Assembly (NCBI GenBank): GCA_913058265.1
Contig: CAJXPQ010000011.1
Span: 1-64,000, forward strand
DNA: 64,000 nt
Direction: 5' to 3'
Origin: an uncultured Oligoflexia bacterium
GTDB taxonomy: Bacteria; Bdellovibrionota; Bacteriovoracia; Bacteriovoracales; Bacteriovoracaceae
Shown here: one piece after another, positions 1-7,819 of the stretch
Numbering within the stretch: the stretch's first letter is position 1
How the letters are laid out: each line of letters starts with the position of its first letter
Position numbers and translations under genes: made by a program
The notes under the pieces: model-generated
What the model was told of the DNA's origin: nothing
Database searches by the model: none
Seen by the model: the letters and a program-made list of their open reading frames with translations, nothing else

Positions 1-49
1 ACGAGATAGCGTAGCGTCTCGTGGGCTCGGAGATGTGTATAAGAGACAG
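1..49. other. Residual Illumina Nextera i7 adapter (not genomic)
   Basis: Bases 16-49 are identical to the Nextera read-2 transposase adapter, ending in the 19-base mosaic end AGATGTGTATAAGAGACAG. Bases 1-7 (ACGAGAT) match the end of the P7 primer and bases 8-15 (AGCGTAGC) sit exactly where the i7 index belongs; from memory this is index N709. This is library-construction sequence left at a contig end. The reading frame of the neighbouring grxB gene enters it and stops making sense. Confidence 0.98.
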
Positions 50-613
50 TTCTGGCACTGTATACATACCCCATAGATGTGAGGCGAGGAGAATATCCTG
101 TAAAGTCATCGTTTCTGATTTGTAGAAGGGCTCTAGATGGAGAAGAATCTCTTCATTCAAAATAGAGTTTAGATTCTTGATAAATAGGGCTTTGTTTTTA
201 ATAAGATCTTTAAACGAGCCTCTTTTTGCTTCTTTTTTCTGCTGAAAGTAGGCCCTAGACTCATCATTAAATTCAGGTGTCCACATCCAATAAGGCATCG
301 CTAACGAATGTACTTCTATTCCAATTCTTGAAATTAGAAGGTCTAATGATGCTATGTTTGAAACAATATTTTTAGTTCTAAGTTGATTCTCCTTATCTAA
401 TCTAAGAATAATCTCTAAGCTTTCATTGCTCTTCTCACCATCAGGATACTCTACAATGGGCAACATCTTTACTCCCATAAGCTCTATAGGTGTATTTTCG
501 TCATTATAGTCTAGAACAGTAGATTCGAAGGGAACCTCCAGAAAGCCAGCAACCATTCTGATTCGAACACAAAATGGGCAATGAACGTATTGATACAGTT
601 TTATATAACTCAT
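50..613 (-). CDS. grxB: Glutaredoxin 2 (GrxB family), C-terminus missing
   Basis: My translation from the ATG at 613 gives 188 codons before the adapter. The N-terminal thioredoxin-like half carries the dithiol active site HCPFC at about residues 11-15 and a KMLPIVE segment with the family's cis-proline, followed by NESLEII, the glutathione-binding region. The all-helical C-terminal half has a KKEA motif shared with E. coli Grx2. The family is about 215 residues, so roughly the last 25 are lost to the assembly break, not to mutation. The expected role is cytoplasmic glutathione-dependent disulfide reduction. It diverges from the Fe-S carrier gene, and no strong Shine-Dalgarno (SD) is visible. 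It is absent from the ORF track because it runs off the edge. Confidence 0.88.
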
Positions 614-715
614 TGTATTTATTATATAATCAATTAAAGTTTAATAAAAGTTATTTACTAACCTGTTGAAATTAGGTTATCAAAAGAACAAAAGACGTCA
701 AACTCTACGTACTTT

Positions 716-724
716 TGCTATAAT
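716..724 (+). promoter_or_regulatory. Extended -10 promoter for the Fe-S carrier/ygfZ pair
   Basis: TGCTATAAT is a perfect extended -10 (TG-N-TATAAT) lying 35 bases before the start codon at 760. The hexamer 17 bases upstream of the -10 is a poor -35, as is usual for extended -10 promoters. It is the best candidate to drive the two-gene unit that follows. Confidence 0.65.
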
Positions 725-759
725 ACAAAGATATATAACTCTTAAAAAGAAGAACAACT

Positions 760-1092
760 ATGAAAGCTATTGTAAACGTAACAGAAAAAGCAATTGAACA
801 AATCAAGACGATCTATGCAGCAGAAAATGCTAGACCAGATCAAGGTCTAAGGTTAGCTGTTGTTGGTGGCGGATGCTCTGGTCTTCAATATAAAATCGAG
901 TTCTCAGATAGAAAAGATAAAGACAATGTCATCGACTTACGTGGTGTGAATGTCCTTGTTGATCCAAAGTCGTCAATATACTTGAAGGACGTTGTATTAG
1001 ACTTTAAAGATGGTCTAAACGGAAAGGGTTTTGTTTTTGAAAATCCAAATGCAACAAACACTTGTGGTTGTGGCGAATCCTTTTCAGTTTAA
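760..1092 (+). CDS. A-type iron-sulfur carrier (HesB/IscA/ErpA family)
   Basis: This 110-residue protein is a full-length A-type carrier. The three cluster-ligating cysteines are visible: one in GGGCSGLQY near residue 39 and two in the C-terminal NTCGCGESF motif. Such proteins accept Fe-S clusters from the assembly scaffold and hand them to [4Fe-4S] targets in the cytoplasm. IscA, ErpA and SufA cannot be separated confidently from sequence alone, so no symbol is given; no iscU, iscS or suf gene is nearby. Its stop codon abuts the ATG of the YgfZ-like gene, so the two are almost certainly co-translated. That pairing mirrors the ISCA-IBA57 partnership of mitochondria. Confidence 0.93.
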   Translation: MKAIVNVTEKAIEQIKTIYAAENARPDQGLRLAVVGGGCSGLQYKIEFSDRKDKDNVIDLRGVNVLVDPKSSIYLKDVVLDFKDGLNGKGFVFENPNATNTCGCGESFSV

Positions 1093-2631
1093 ATGAGTAT
1101 TTTCTTAGAAAGCTTAAAGTTCGAATCAAACTGTTTTCATATTACAAGTAAGATTATTAAGCTAAACGGTCCAGATGCTGCTCAGTATTTAAACTCTCAA
1201 ACCACAAATAATATAAGTAAAATTGAAATAGGTAAGTTTCAGATTAACTCTATTTTGGACCTGTCGGGTAAGCTGATTTCTTCTTTTATTGTCTGTAAGG
1301 AAAGCGAGAGTGATTTAATTCTTATCCTTGATGAATCAACTTTAGAGTCAACCATTGAAAGGCTTGAAAAGTTTCATATATCTGAAGACTTTGAAATAAG
1401 CACAGAAGATAAAAAATATTATATTGAAACAAATGCAAAGAGTACAAGTGGATATAGCGGAAGTTACTTCTTTGAGGGTGATAGAGTTTTTTGTGATGAA
1501 TCGAATCAGAAAACAGTCTCAGCGGACCAGATAAATATCCTGCGAATTATGACAGGTGTTCCATCTTTTGGATCTGAAGCTAAGCCCGGTGAACTAATCA
1601 ATAATACGCTTCTTGATAACCTGTCAGTGGATTATACAAAAGGTTGTTATCCCGGTCAGGAAACAGTGGCCAAGATAGATACACGCCGAGGAGCCGCTTA
1701 CAAACCAGTTCTTTTTATTACAAATGCCACTTATAATATCTCTATTGGAGATACTTTGAAAGTTCGAGGTAAGAAGATTGGAACTATTTTAAATCTAGTA
1801 ACTCTGAAGGATCAATCATATTTAATGGTAAGCATGGGAAGGGAGTATCGAATTGATAAAAGCCTTGTTGAAGACTGTGCGGTTAATGAAATCTTCCTTT
1901 CAGGAACAGTTCATTACTACCCATATATAGCGACAACAAAGAAAGATAAAGCGGTTGAACTTTACGATTACGCAGTCGAACTTTTTCACAATAGTCTTTA
2001 TGATCAGGCGATATCCTACTTTGAAAAAGCCATGATCTGGAATCCTAATTTTGAAGATGCTTATGAGAGTCTTGGTGTTCTGTATGGGCGTTTAGAGAAT
2101 TATGATAAAGCTATTGAGTTAATGGAGAAATTAAAAACTATAAATCCAAAGTGTATGATGGCCTTTACAAACCTTTCTCTTTATCACATGAAAATTGGTA
2201 ATATTGATATTGCAGAAAAGTATAAGGCGGATGCGACTATTCTGAACTTTAATATTTTGGGTGATGAAGCAGAAAGAAAAAATAAAGAACGAGAGATTGA
2301 GCAAAGACGACTAGTTGAAAGAGATCGTAGGGAAGGAATGTTCCAACAGGTTCTAGAGATGGATGCCGACGATGCTATGGCAAACAATGGTATGGGTGAA
2401 ATTATGAACGAAAAAGAACGTTATGATATTGCTGCAGAGTTTTTTAAGAAAGCCATTGAAACAGATAAGAAGTATTCTGTTGCATACCTGGGAGTTGCGA
2501 AATCACTTTATAATCAATCCAAGATAGAAGAGTGCAAAACTTTTTTAAAGCTAGGAATTGAAGTTGCTAGTAAGAACGGTGACCTAATGCCTGCCAATGA
2601 AATGCAGAGTCTACTTCAAAAGATATCTTAA
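1093..2631 (+). CDS. ygfZ: YgfZ/IBA57-like folate-binding protein fused to TPR repeats
   Basis: The protein has 512 residues. Residues 1 to about 280 form a GcvT-like/YgfZ domain, with the diagnostic KGCYPGQE motif near residues 183-190 that holds the essential cysteine. YgfZ and mitochondrial IBA57 use folate to support maturation or repair of certain Fe-S enzymes. Residues about 290-510 are a separate segment of TPR helices (for example ALWNP-type and AIELMEKLKTINP repeats), interrupted by a highly charged helix near residue 400. Ordinary YgfZ is about 330 residues, so the TPR tail is an addition. No frameshift is needed to join the halves. It directly follows the A-type carrier with no gap. 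Confidence 0.85.
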   Translation: MSIFLESLKFESNCFHITSKIIKLNGPDAAQYLNSQTTNNISKIEIGKFQINSILDLSGKLISSFIVCKESESDLILILDESTLESTIERLEKFHISEDFEISTEDKKYYIETNAKSTSGYSGSYFFEGDRVFCDESNQKTVSADQINILRIMTGVPSFGSEAKPGELINNTLLDNLSVDYTKGCYPGQETVAKIDTRRGAAYKPVLFITNATYNISIGDTLKVRGKKIGTILNLVTLKDQSYLMVSMGREYRIDKSLVEDCAVNEIFLSGTVHYYPYIATTKKDKAVELYDYAVELFHNSLYDQAISYFEKAMIWNPNFEDAYESLGVLYGRLENYDKAIELMEKLKTINPKCMMAFTNLSLYHMKIGNIDIAEKYKADATILNFNILGDEAERKNKEREIEQRRLVERDRREGMFQQVLEMDADDAMANNGMGEIMNEKERYDIAAEFFKKAIETDKKYSVAYLGVAKSLYNQSKIEECKTFLKLGIEVASKNGDLMPANEMQSLLQKIS

Positions 2632-2652
2632 TATAAAAAATAACCTCAAAAA

Positions 2653-2681
2653 AAAAGCCTCGTGGGTTAGACGAGGCTTTT
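2653..2681. terminator. Bidirectional intrinsic terminator (ygfZ / tRNA-Asn)
   Basis: An 11-bp inverted repeat, AAAAGCCTCGT / ACGAGGCTTTT, encloses a 7-base loop and is flanked by A and T tracts. It can terminate ygfZ on the plus strand and tRNA-Asn on the minus strand. Confidence 0.85.
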
Positions 2682-2698
2682 CAAAATACTAAGAAAAA

Positions 2699-2773
2699 TG
2701 GCTGGAATGGAGGGATTCGAACCCACGACCAATAGATTAACAGTCTACTGCGCTACCACTGCGCCACATTCCA
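2699..2773 (-). tRNA. tRNA-Asn (anticodon GTT)
   Basis: On the minus strand the 75 bases fold as a cloverleaf. The 7-bp acceptor stem is TGGAATG/CATTCCA, the D-stem is GCGC/GCGC, the anticodon loop is CTGTTAA (anticodon GTT), and the T-arm contains GTTCGAAT. CCA is encoded in the DNA. It has its own promoter and terminator on either side. Confidence 0.95.
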
Positions 2774-2791
2774 GAAATCTTAGTAAGGTAA

Positions 2792-2820
2792 TTTATAAAT
2801 CTTCATAAAGAATCTGTCTA
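2792..2820 (-). promoter_or_regulatory. Sigma-70-type promoter for tRNA-Asn
   Basis: On the minus strand TAGACA (5/6 to the -35 consensus) is separated by exactly 17 bases from TATAAA (5/6 to the -10). Transcription would begin around 2785, about 12 bases before the mature tRNA 5' end at 2773. Confidence 0.65.
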
Positions 2821-2830
2821 GAATTTTTTT

Positions 2831-2871
2831 AAAAAATGGGTCTAAAAGCTTGAAATAAGGCTTTAACCCAT
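2831..2871 (-). terminator. Possible minus-strand terminator upstream of tRNA-Asn
   Basis: ATGGGT...ACCCAT with inner TAAA/TTTA and GC/GC pairs forms an imperfect hairpin with two single-base bulges. Read on the minus strand it is followed by a T run (the A run at 2831-2836). It would stop antisense read-through from the astA-like operon before the tRNA promoter. Confidence 0.4.
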
Positions 2872-2946
2872 AAAATATCTAAGTAAATCGCTCAAGTACC
2901 CGATAAGTTCTATGAAATCCAATAATTTATTGGAAATGAGGTAAAG

Positions 2947-3591
2947 ATGCTGGGACCAATTGGTTCAGAAATCATGAGAATATTTAGGCTATTAAGCCCC
3001 GATGAGATTGACCGCTATATAGTAGATGATAAGGTTGGCAGGATTGAAGGCAATATGGCCGCAGGTGGAGAAAGTATTGCTTTTGACGATGGACACCCGC
3101 AATCAAATCAATATTCGAAAAATAAGGATAAGCTCTCTGAAGAGCATAAGGCAGAGATAATACCTTTTTCTGAGCATCAGGAGAAAAAGGCAGCTCAGCA
3201 ATACCTGGATGAGAGTGAGAGGCTTTCTGAGGATACTGCTGGTGATAGCGATAGAGATCGTAGTCTGGCGGCCCAGGAAAAGGCTCAACGAGTAGTGGCC
3301 TCAGCAAACGACCTATCTTCTATTGGAGTCTTATCAGGCAGTTCTATACGGCAAATTGAGAAAGACCGTTTGGAAAAAGAAAATAAAAAGAAAGATTCAG
3401 CAACAGTTTTTCTCATAAAAGAACGACAAAAAATGAGAGAATCTAAGCAGAAGCTGTCTGAGCAAACAGCTTTAAAGTTATACCAGACAAACGCATCTCA
3501 AGAATTTCATGAACAGTCGGAAGATGATCTGTTGGACGAAGATAGTCCAAATGATTTAAGAGGAATTCTAATTAATAAGAAACAATATTAA
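2947..3591 (+). CDS. Hypothetical charged protein, 214 aa
   Basis: I do not recognise a family. The start is supported by a GAGGT Shine-Dalgarno a few bases upstream. There is no signal peptide or membrane segment. Only the first ~25 residues look compact (an IMRIFRLLSPDEIDRYI stretch). The remainder is rich in Glu, Lys, Ser and Gln and is predicted by eye to be largely coiled or disordered, with a basic helix at about residues 135-175 and an acidic patch (SEDDLLDEDS) near the end. Its stop overlaps the convergent astA-like gene by 4 bases. The uninterrupted frame and RBS argue that it is real; the minus-strand ORFs inside it are shadows. Confidence 0.7.
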   Translation: MLGPIGSEIMRIFRLLSPDEIDRYIVDDKVGRIEGNMAAGGESIAFDDGHPQSNQYSKNKDKLSEEHKAEIIPFSEHQEKKAAQQYLDESERLSEDTAGDSDRDRSLAAQEKAQRVVASANDLSSIGVLSGSSIRQIEKDRLEKENKKKDSATVFLIKERQKMRESKQKLSEQTALKLYQTNASQEFHEQSEDDLLDEDSPNDLRGILINKKQY

Positions 3592-4604
3592 AACGGAATT
3601 GCTACTACTTCTAAATTCTCTTTAAGATTCAGACTTGCAATGAGCTTTGTTGGTAAATAGACTTTGTCATTATCAAATTTAGCAATAGTTCGAACTGCTA
3701 CAAATGGATACTTTTCAGATTTAAAACTAATTAGATACTCTTTTGGGCCAATGTCTTTTTCATCTAGCGAAAGCTTACCAGAGACTTGATTCTTAACCAG
3801 TTTAATATCTTTAAGATTTGCTCTGTAGTGTGGACCACCATCAAAAGGGTCGACTTCGTTCGTGTAGTTAAAGCCAATTTTTTCAAGCATATTCTTTACA
3901 GGCTCGGTATCTTTTCCAACTTTACCGACTGCATTTCGAGCTTGATAGGGTAGGAGAGTCATATAAATATTTTCTGAAGGGTAAAGGCTTAAAATAAACT
4001 CTTTATTATTTCTACTAAGTAAATCAGCCTCGTCATAGTTCATATTAAGGAACTGCCTGCCAATCGCTTCCCATAAAGGAGATTTTCCATCGTTATCAAA
4101 TGGAGGCATTAATTCAGAATGAATCACGGGCTTAAATCTTTCAGGGTATTGGGCCATATAAAGAAAGCGCACAAAAGAGATTTGTTTACCAAGCTTATTG
4201 GGATTGCCTCTATAGTCTGGGTGAAGAACGAGCCCACCAATTTCAGTGGGTCCATTTGTCTCTAGACCTAGTTTAAGCGTTCCGTGAACAAAGCCTGTAT
4301 TAATTGTTTGAGAATATTTGTGCTCGCTTCCTACAGATAAGTAAAAGTGAGGTTCCTTCTCAGTTCCATGTTGTGCATGAATCATGGACACACCAATTAC
4401 TGTATTGGTACTAAGGTCTTCAAGTACAAAATAATAATAATTATCTTCAAGGTCCTGACTAGGGTGCTCAAAGCACTCAAGTGATCTTTTAACTTTACTG
4501 GTAATGATATCTAGGTTGTGAGGAAGGTTTAAAAAAAGAACTTTTCCACTTAGATCATACAGATCATTTATATCATTAATAGAAACACTTCTTAGAATAA
4601 ACAC
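3588..4604 (-). CDS. Arginine N-succinyltransferase-family (AstA-like) GNAT enzyme
   Basis: At 338 residues it is close to E. coli AstA (344) and shares the family pattern: an N-terminal R-x-V-x2-xD-I-xDLYDLS start, a YYYFVLED strand, a GVSMIHA strand, and a family-like LVLHPDYRG acetyl-CoA/succinyl-CoA-site region. The C-terminal half contains the AQYPERF and DPFDGGPHYRA segments. AstA transfers succinyl from succinyl-CoA to arginine, the first step of the AST catabolic pathway. The other ast genes (astB, astD, astE) are not in the window, so whether arginine is the true substrate is unknown. It is the second gene of a two-gene minus-strand unit, 17 bases after an aminotransferase-like ORF. 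Confidence 0.75.
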   Translation of the reverse strand: MFILRSVSINDINDLYDLSGKVLFLNLPHNLDIITSKVKRSLECFEHPSQDLEDNYYYFVLEDLSTNTVIGVSMIHAQHGTEKEPHFYLSVGSEHKYSQTINTGFVHGTLKLGLETNGPTEIGGLVLHPDYRGNPNKLGKQISFVRFLYMAQYPERFKPVIHSELMPPFDNDGKSPLWEAIGRQFLNMNYDEADLLSRNNKEFILSLYPSENIYMTLLPYQARNAVGKVGKDTEPVKNMLEKIGFNYTNEVDPFDGGPHYRANLKDIKLVKNQVSGKLSLDEKDIGPKEYLISFKSEKYPFVAVRTIAKFDNDKVYLPTKLIASLNLKENLEVVAIPF

Positions 4605-4621
4605 TTACACCTCATCGTGAA

Positions 4622-5422
4622 TTATAAAGACAGTTTAATTCTTTCTAAAATATCTAATAATTCGTCATTTGTACATGCCACTGGAATTGATAGCGCATTG
4701 GTCTCTTTAGAGGAAAGAATACCATTTTTTGCTAGATCGGCCTGTGAAAGGGTCTCTTTGAAAACTAAATAACGGTATATTCTCGTAATATGCTGTTTAT
4801 TCTCTAGGAACTTATCAATGATTTTAAAATCAATACTATTCTTTCCTTCGTTTTGCTCACCATCTATAACATATTTTAAGTAATCAGCTAAGGCAGCATA
4901 GAAAGTAGTTTCAATGTTAGTTTTACTTTGTGGCGCTATTTCCTGAACCAGAATCAAATTCGAAAAAATATTTCGTGAAGCTAGTATAATATTTTTATGC
5001 TGACTTTGAAGGTGTTGAAAGTAGTAAAGGTTTTTTCCATCAACGCCAATAAGATAGTTTTCCTCGATCAGGTAGCTCATATGATCGTTAAGCTGAATAT
5101 CGATGCTAGCACTTTTCATAATGTCAGTTTCAGAGAAGCTAATAAATTCGTGGGACTGTCTTAGTAGAGTGTATTCTTCCTCATTTAAAAGGTATGCATT
5201 TGGCAGTGATAAGTCGTAGCTCTTATTTTGATGCTGAATAGAAACGGGGTGATTGTGTCCAATAAATGGTCTTTCAGAATTTAATCGAAGGTCATAAAAA
5301 AAAGTGGACTCTTTAGTTTGGATAAATGGACCGTGTCCATAGGCCGAGGGAAGTAGCAACTTATTTGCTAAATTCACCTTGCTTGTATTTGACCATAGCT
5401 TGTCATTTAAACTCTGTGTCAT
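4622..5422 (-). CDS. Eroded class III aminotransferase-like protein, 266 aa
   Basis: The N-terminus (about residues 25-62) resembles the start of class III aminotransferases such as AstC/ArgD: a hydrophobic-GHGPFI stretch followed by FYDLRLNSERPFIGHNHP, which recalls the D-G-x-x-Y-x-D...LGHxHP signature. The last ~20 residues (CTNDELLDILERIKLSL) resemble the family's C-terminal helix. Between them I see no PLP-binding lysine, no DE-x-Q/H-T-G motif, and the length is about 140 residues short. I infer a catalytically dead remnant or a repurposed pseudo-enzyme. AstC-type enzymes act in the same pathway as the downstream AstA-like gene, which supports the reading. A wholly unrelated family remains possible. 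Confidence 0.45.
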   Translation of the reverse strand: MTQSLNDKLWSNTSKVNLANKLLLPSAYGHGPFIQTKESTFFYDLRLNSERPFIGHNHPVSIQHQNKSYDLSLPNAYLLNEEEYTLLRQSHEFISFSETDIMKSASIDIQLNDHMSYLIEENYLIGVDGKNLYYFQHLQSQHKNIILASRNIFSNLILVQEIAPQSKTNIETTFYAALADYLKYVIDGEQNEGKNSIDFKIIDKFLENKQHITRIYRYLVFKETLSQADLAKNGILSSKETNALSIPVACTNDELLDILERIKLSL

Positions 5423-6119
5423 GAATCTCTACCTACTTGCATTTATAAACCTAACAGTTGATAATTACTCTATGTCCGATAATATTAAAGATCAAGAAAT
5501 GTCAGATTTTAAAGTAAAGATTGAAGCCAAAAATTTTGAGCAAGCCCAAAAATCATTGTCGGACTTAAACCTTTCTACCGAACTCGATCTATATTATCAA
5601 AGCTTTATTAAATATAATGAGGGTGATCTAGTTAAGTCTCGACAGCTTTTAGAGCAATCAATGGCTCAGGGGTATTATAATTTCGAATCGATTAAGGCTT
5701 TAAAGGTATTAAAGTATGATTTGAATATTAACAGCGTTGAAGCTGAGAATGATTGGACAGATCAATTACATCTAAGCCTTAAAACACTTCCGATAGATGT
5801 TATGTTATCTGTAATTTCGATTATGGCCTTGGCGATAGGTTTTTTATCTATCAAAAAGATGTTTAAATCGGTTCTGATCTCGGCTCTGATTTTAGCCGCC
5901 TTTAGTTGGTTTACATACGATCTATCTAAGAAGGATATTTATCTCTCGGGTGAAGAGGTGATTGTAAGAAACGGTCCTTCAAAGATTTTTGAGGAAGTTC
6001 AAGTACTCTATCCTGGTATGAAATTCATTGTGGAAAAAGAGTTTAAAAATTGGAAATATATTAGTTATCCTAAGTCTCATCGTGGCTGGATTGAAAGAGC
6101 AAAGGTTTTAACATTATGA
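5421..6119 (+). CDS. BatE-like membrane protein with C-terminal SH3-like domain
   Basis: From the ATG at 5421 the protein has 232 residues. A short N-terminal TPR-like helical region leads into two adjacent membrane spans (around VMLSVISIMALAIGFLSI and SVLISALILAAFSWF). A C-terminal ~60-residue bacterial SH3-like domain follows (EEVIVRNGPS ... HRGWIERAKV). That order resembles BatE of the bat cluster, but no batA-D genes are adjacent, so only a similarity in architecture is claimed. The ORF-track start at 5379 would invade the divergent gene. The ATG at 5421 overlaps that gene's start by 2 bases; an internal ATG at 5472 is the alternative. None has a good RBS. Its stop overlaps the next ATG (ATGA). 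Confidence 0.6.
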   Translation: MNLYLLAFINLTVDNYSMSDNIKDQEMSDFKVKIEAKNFEQAQKSLSDLNLSTELDLYYQSFIKYNEGDLVKSRQLLEQSMAQGYYNFESIKALKVLKYDLNINSVEAENDWTDQLHLSLKTLPIDVMLSVISIMALAIGFLSIKKMFKSVLISALILAAFSWFTYDLSKKDIYLSGEEVIVRNGPSKIFEEVQVLYPGMKFIVEKEFKNWKYISYPKSHRGWIERAKVLTL

Positions 6120-6766
6120 ACTCAGATGAAAAAAAAATAGCTGAAAACTATCTCAAAGAGAAAGAGAGTCTTGAACAAGACCGGTTAAATATACCAATGC
6201 TAAAGTATTTTTGGCAGGCAAGCCCGCTTGCGACAAATCGTAAAAAAAGTATTCCAAAGTTTTTGAGAAATATAGATGTTTTTAAGCACTTCTCAGATTA
6301 CGAACTGAAAACATTTAGTAACTTTCTTCACAATAGAACATTCGCAAGTGAAGAGATCGTTATAGAGGAAGGTGATGCTGGCTTTGGTTTTTATTTGATT
6401 TTTGCGGGTAATATTGAGGTTTATTCGAAAAGACAAAAGGTCACAGAGGGTGTTACAGAGAACTATCATCAATTAATTACTCGCTTATCCAAATACGAGT
6501 ATTTTGGTGAGTTAGCCTTGCTCGAAAACCAGAGTGCAAGAAATGCAACTGCTGTGTCAAAAGGCACATCTAGTGTTCTCGCAATATATAAGCCAGACTT
6601 AGAAGAATTAATCGATCGTTACCCAGTAGTTGGAGCAAAGCTGTTGCAGGCACTTTCATTAATTGTATCAAGAAGATTTAATCAGGTTACAGAAGAATTA
6701 AAAACGCTTAAAGATAAGTGTTCAAGCTTGGAGTCACAAATTGTCGATAAAAATGTTCAAAACTGA
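6116..6766 (+). CDS. Stand-alone cyclic nucleotide-binding domain protein
   Basis: The 216-residue protein carries a single cyclic-nucleotide-binding (CNB) domain at about residues 55-185. The phosphate-binding cassette FGELALLENQSARNATAV keeps both the Glu and the Arg that contact the ribose and cyclic phosphate, so ligand binding is plausible. No helix-turn-helix, kinase or channel segment follows, only a short C-terminal coiled helix. It therefore probably acts through a partner protein. The gene overlaps the BatE-like gene upstream by 4 bases and the permease downstream, so it is embedded in a translationally coupled unit. cAMP or c-di-GMP cannot be told apart here. Confidence 0.85.
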   Translation: MNSDEKKIAENYLKEKESLEQDRLNIPMLKYFWQASPLATNRKKSIPKFLRNIDVFKHFSDYELKTFSNFLHNRTFASEEIVIEEGDAGFGFYLIFAGNIEVYSKRQKVTEGVTENYHQLITRLSKYEYFGELALLENQSARNATAVSKGTSSVLAIYKPDLEELIDRYPVVGAKLLQALSLIVSRRFNQVTEELKTLKDKCSSLESQIVDKNVQN

Positions 6767-7781
6767 CAAATATAAAATGGCATTCTTCGTTCTGATATGT
6801 TTATTTTTTAGCGTATCGTTTGTTATGTTACCAAGAATCGCGATTCCTTTTGGAGTCGCATATGTTTTGGCGCTTATGTTACGTCCTATTCAAAGGATGC
6901 TTTATTCTGTTGAAGTAAAAAAGAAGTTTCTAGCGATTATTATGGTTGTAGGTTCAACATTCTTATTTTCCTATCCCATTGTTCAAGGTGTAAAAACCAT
7001 TACAGAAGAATCCTATAAAATGGAATATTATTTACCGAAGTTGGAAACTTATCTAAGACAGAAGTATGCTTTGTTAAAGTATGAAGTTAAAGAGCGATTT
7101 AACTATGAAATTGAAATGAACCCTGTAGATAAGATTGTTGAGTTTGGTCAGGAAAATACACGGTCAATCTTTGTGTTTCTTCCGAAGATTATTGGATCAA
7201 TTTTGGAGTGGGGTTTGATAATTCCTCTGTTTTTATTTTTTATTTTAAGGGATGAGAGAAAGGTTCGCTTTCAGCTTATGAAAATCATACCCAATAATAT
7301 TGTGGAGAGAATGTATTATCTCTATCATAGTTTCAATACGAAATTCGGGGACTATATTTTTGCAAAGTTTATAGAAGCCACTATTGTCGGGACTATTATA
7401 ACGACCGGCTTATTACTGTTAGGTTACCCATTTGCTTTCTTGTTGGGCCTTCTCGCTGCTCTTACAAATATTTTGCCATATGTTGGACCAATTTTTGGGT
7501 TTATTCCGGCGCTTGTGATCGGGCTTGTTGATCAAAATCCAAATACAACTCTTGGTGCAATGACTTTATTGTATTTAATAGCAAATATCATAGACCTTGC
7601 CCTTGTTTTTCCATTGCTTGTATCTAAGATTGTTAACTTGCATCCCATTATTGTTGTGGTGAGCGTTATTCTGGGTTCCCAGTTTGGTGGTGTTGTTGGA
7701 ATGATCGTTTCAATACCTTTGGCGGCATTTGTAAAATTATTAATTCAAGAAGCCTATATTGAGCTATATGGAAGGGCATAA
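6741..7781 (+). CDS. AI-2E transporter/PerM-family membrane protein
   Basis: The protein has 346 residues and about eight hydrophobic segments in the arrangement typical of the AI-2E transporter (UPF0118/TqsA/PerM) family: two N-terminal spans, a long soluble stretch (about residues 85-145), then a hydrophobic C-terminal block containing the signature LTNILPYVGPIFG and VVSVILGSQFGGVVGMIVSIPLAAF. Substrates vary within the family, so AI-2 export should not be assumed. A TTG start at 6741 is favoured by GGAG at 6730-6733 (spacing 7). The ATG at 6753 is the alternative and lacks a well-placed SD. It overlaps the CNB gene by 26 bases. Confidence 0.88.
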   Translation: MSIKMFKTDKYKMAFFVLICLFFSVSFVMLPRIAIPFGVAYVLALMLRPIQRMLYSVEVKKKFLAIIMVVGSTFLFSYPIVQGVKTITEESYKMEYYLPKLETYLRQKYALLKYEVKERFNYEIEMNPVDKIVEFGQENTRSIFVFLPKIIGSILEWGLIIPLFLFFILRDERKVRFQLMKIIPNNIVERMYYLYHSFNTKFGDYIFAKFIEATIVGTIITTGLLLLGYPFAFLLGLLAALTNILPYVGPIFGFIPALVIGLVDQNPNTTLGAMTLLYLIANIIDLALVFPLLVSKIVNLHPIIVVVSVILGSQFGGVVGMIVSIPLAAFVKLLIQEAYIELYGRA

Positions 7782-7784
7782 GCT

Positions 7785-7813
7785 TTGACTGTAAGTTAAA
7801 AAATAGGTAAATT
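7785..7813 (+). promoter_or_regulatory. Candidate promoter immediately upstream of bamD
   Basis: TTGACT (5/6) lies 17 bases from TAAATT (4/6). The predicted start of transcription would fall at about 7819-7820, at or next to the bamD start codon, which would give a leaderless or nearly leaderless mRNA. Confidence 0.4.
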
Positions 7814-7819
7814 TTTAGT

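Noticed and set aside
2984-3307. Minus-strand ORFs inside the hypothetical gene at 2947
   Set aside because: Shadow frames of a low-complexity charged gene; no RBS and no recognisable protein.
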